A DNA stretch of 64,000 nucleotides from an uncultured Bacilli bacterium (GTDB taxonomy: Bacteria; Bacillota_I; Bacilli_A; RF39; UBA660). Below the pieces are notes generated by a model that had not been told where the DNA came from, searched no databases, and worked only from the letters and a program-made list of their open reading frames with translations. Below, piece after piece: positions 62,587-64,000 of this stretch. The stretch is taken from NCBI GenBank assembly GCA_934091055.1, contig CAKOKN010000002.1:62001-126000 (forward strand). The letters run 5' to 3'. A program made the position numbers and the translations under genes. How positions within the stretch are numbered: position 1 is the first letter of the stretch; each line of letters begins with the position of its first letter.

Positions 62587-62615
62587 AAAAGAGTGGCATA
62601 AAAATCCACTCTTTT
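62587..62615 (+). promoter_or_regulatory. leader hairpin before rimP
   Basis: Perfect 10-bp stem AAAAGAGTGG / CCACTCTTTT, loop of 9, then TATATATATAGGAGGG. It lies just after the promoter and before the ribosome-binding site: possible attenuator of the nusA operon, consistent with NusA autoregulation elsewhere, but the tail is only weakly T-rich. Confidence 0.5.
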
Positions 62616-62634
62616 ATATATATAGGAGGGAAAT

Positions 62635-62886
62635 ATGAATATTGAAGAACAAGTAAAAAAACTAATTGAAAAGGAAGTAGAAAAGCTAGGAGTAAGAATA
62701 GATAGTGTTAAATTAGAAAAAGAAGACAATAATCTTTTTCTAAGAGTAGTTATCGATAGAGATGAAATAATAGATGTTGATAAATGCGTAGAAGTAACAA
62801 ATGTCATTAATCCATTGTTAGATGAAGCTAACTTAATAGAAGACTCTTATATGCTAGATGTGTCTACTAAAGAGAAGGGAAGATAA
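62635..62886 (+). CDS. rimP: truncated ribosome maturation factor RimP (N-terminal domain only)
   Basis: 83 aa: N-terminal alpha/beta domain with LRVVIDRDEIIDVDKCVEVTNVINPLLD and SYMLDVSTKEKGR. RimP is normally ~150 aa, with a second SH3-like domain after the SSPG junction; here the reading ends right at that junction, followed 2 bp later by nusA. Sits in the usual rimP-nusA-ylxR order. Start ATG after TAGGAGGG. Confidence 0.88.
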   Translation: MNIEEQVKKLIEKEVEKLGVRIDSVKLEKEDNNLFLRVVIDRDEIIDVDKCVEVTNVINPLLDEANLIEDSYMLDVSTKEKGR

Positions 62887-62888
62887 AA

Positions 62889-63956
62889 ATGAATCAAAAA
62901 CAAATGAAAGAATTTATGAAAGCATTAGATGCTATTATCGAAGAGAAAAAAGTAGATAGAAAAATAGTTATTGATGCAATGGAACAAGCTATGGCAGCAG
63001 CTTATAAAAAGAATGAAGGTATACCTAATGTATTGGCAAAAGTTGATGATGAAACTGGAGATATAAGAATATATTCATATAGAACAGTAGTAGAAGAAGT
63101 TACTAATCCTGAAACTGAAGTATCATTAGAGGATGCTAAAAAAGAAGTAGACGATATCGAATTAGGAGAAACTATAATTGATAAAGAACTACCTCTTAAA
63201 GATTTTGGAAGAGTAGCAGCAGGTACTGCTAAACAAATAGTAGTTCAAAGAATCAAAGAAGCTGAAAAAGAAAGCATTTCTGAAGAGTTCAAAGATAAAG
63301 ATGGCGAACTAATGGTAGGAACATTATCTCGTGAAGATCAACATAACTACTTTGTTGATTTAGGTAGATGCAGTGGTATTTTACCAAAAGATCAAATAAT
63401 ACCAGGAGAAAAATTACAAATGGGTTCTTCTGTAAAAGTATATGTATCTAAACTAGAAATTGGACCTAAAGGACCATTCATTATGCTATCTAGAAGTCAT
63501 TATGGTTTTCTAAAAAGATTATTAGAAATAGAAATACCAGAATTAACAGATGGTACAGTAGTATTATATTCAGTAGCTAGAGAAGCAGGAAGTAGAAGTA
63601 AAATAGCAGTATACACTGAATACAATAACGTAGACCCATTAGGAGCTATTATAGGTGAAAAAGGAAGAAGAATAGCAAACGTATTAAAAGAACTAAATGG
63701 TGAAAAAATAGATGTTATTCTATATGACAAGGATCCTGTAAAATTTATTACTAATGCTTTAAGTCCTGCTAAAAACGTTAAAGTAACAATTAAAAATGAA
63801 GAAAAGAAAGAAGCACTAGCATTAGTAGATGATAGTAACTTATCTCTAGCAATAGGAAGAAAAGGACAAAATGTTAAATTAGCATCTCGTCTTACACATT
63901 ACAAAATTGAAGTAAAAAGTGAAAGTACTACTGAGGAAGAAAAGGATAGTGAATAA
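62889..63956 (+). CDS. nusA: transcription elongation/termination factor NusA
   Basis: 355 aa. N-terminal RNA-polymerase-binding domain, S1 domain (LMVGTLSREDQHNYFVDLGRCSGILPKDQII, ~140), KH1 and KH2 (YNNVDPLGAIIGEKGRRIANVLKELNGEKIDVI ~245; LSLAIGRKGQNVKLASRL ~320). Followed by ylxR with 2 bp. Confidence 0.97.
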   Translation: MNQKQMKEFMKALDAIIEEKKVDRKIVIDAMEQAMAAAYKKNEGIPNVLAKVDDETGDIRIYSYRTVVEEVTNPETEVSLEDAKKEVDDIELGETIIDKELPLKDFGRVAAGTAKQIVVQRIKEAEKESISEEFKDKDGELMVGTLSREDQHNYFVDLGRCSGILPKDQIIPGEKLQMGSSVKVYVSKLEIGPKGPFIMLSRSHYGFLKRLLEIEIPELTDGTVVLYSVAREAGSRSKIAVYTEYNNVDPLGAIIGEKGRRIANVLKELNGEKIDVILYDKDPVKFITNALSPAKNVKVTIKNEEKKEALALVDDSNLSLAIGRKGQNVKLASRLTHYKIEVKSESTTEEEKDSE

Positions 63957-63958
63957 CT

Positions 63959-64000
63959 ATGAAAAAAACTCCTCTTAGAAGATGTGTAGTAACAAAAGAA
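63959..64000 (+). CDS. ylxR: YlxR-family RNA-binding protein (partial)
   Basis: MKKTPLRRCVVTKE, the first 14 residues, matching the YlxR/DUF448 start (PLRxCVVT). Continues past the right edge. The start lies 2 bp after the nusA stop, as in other Bacilli. Confidence 0.88.
   Translation, partial: MKKTPLRRCVVTKE

Noticed and set aside
1..64000. CRISPR arrays, tRNA or rRNA genes, insertion sequences
   Set aside because: No regularly spaced direct repeats, no cloverleaf/GGTTCGAAT signature, no rRNA sequence and no transposase ORF seen. Tandem similarity in the LysM gene is protein-repeat derived.

Overview
The window is strongly AT-rich DNA from a low-G+C Gram-positive bacterium. Gene content points to the Bacilli: a DnaB/DnaI-type primosome pair, a Noc-type nucleoid-occlusion protein next to rsmG, the rpmH-rnpA-yidC-jag-mnmE-mnmG-rsmG-noc origin-proximal order, RNase J, an agr peptide quorum-sensing system and a lipoteichoic-acid-synthase-like sulfatase. 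SpoIIR-like and CwlD-like genes suggest a spore-forming ancestor or present sporulation. TAA, TAG and TGA are all used as stops, so this is not a UGA=Trp mollicute. Naming a genus from sequence alone would be guesswork; an uncultured gut-type Bacilli lineage with a compact genome fits.

Layout. 1-13.1 kb, minus strand: a TM2/zinc-ribbon protein (cut by the window edge), valS, an HD-domain protein, gmk, dnaE, a small membrane protein, dnaI, dnaB, a CPBP-type membrane protease, two duplicated cold-shock genes and parA-parB. 13.3-24.6 kb, plus strand: a stand-alone array of six helicase-associated repeats, then the origin-proximal RNA-modification and membrane-insertion cluster ending with noc. 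parAB sits inverted on the other side of rpmH instead of following noc. 24.6-30.3 kb: a structured leader before spoIIR, an MntP/YtaF exporter, murA, an SGNH-fold pseudoenzyme, rpmE and an LTA-synthase-like gene. 30.4-33.2 kb: a split agr system, agrA-agrC on the plus strand converging on agrB-agrD on the minus strand; agrD is only 38 codons. 33.4-46.7 kb: a membrane EIIB-like protein whose phosphocysteine is replaced by Glu, a membrane histidine kinase, Smr, ClpP, a nucleoside kinase, CwlD, an Abi_2 protein, HtrA, the tsaE-tsaB-rimI-tsaD set, a surface protein and an orphan holin. 46.8-57.7 kb: pcrA, a VanY-type peptidase, arsR plus a heavy-metal P-type ATPase with a clear operator, a beta-helix surface protein, a uracil-DNA-glycosylase-like gene, a transferred-looking AAA ATPase cassette and a five-LysM amidase. 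57.7-64 kb: an orphan ~400-nt non-coding RNA candidate, rnjA, small accessory genes (GNAT, MazG-like, HipA-like) and the start of the rimP-nusA-ylxR operon with an unusually short RimP.

The most striking unexplained signal is a dispersed intergenic element of about 80 bp present five times (3613, 13156, 39889, 49519, 60126). Each copy has a leader around CACTAAAGT or an equivalent, followed by two hairpins. The stems differ completely between copies but stay complementary, while the loops are held near CCTAAGGT. All five copies point the same way whatever the direction of the flanking genes. This covariation implies selection on a fold, and I do not recognise the element.

Other items to follow up are the split agr locus and its predicted cyclic peptide, the orphan RNA with a consensus promoter next to an inverted pair of DnaA boxes, the leader that hides the spoIIR ribosome-binding site, and the ATPase cassette bounded by 31-bp direct repeats that duplicate a terminator.
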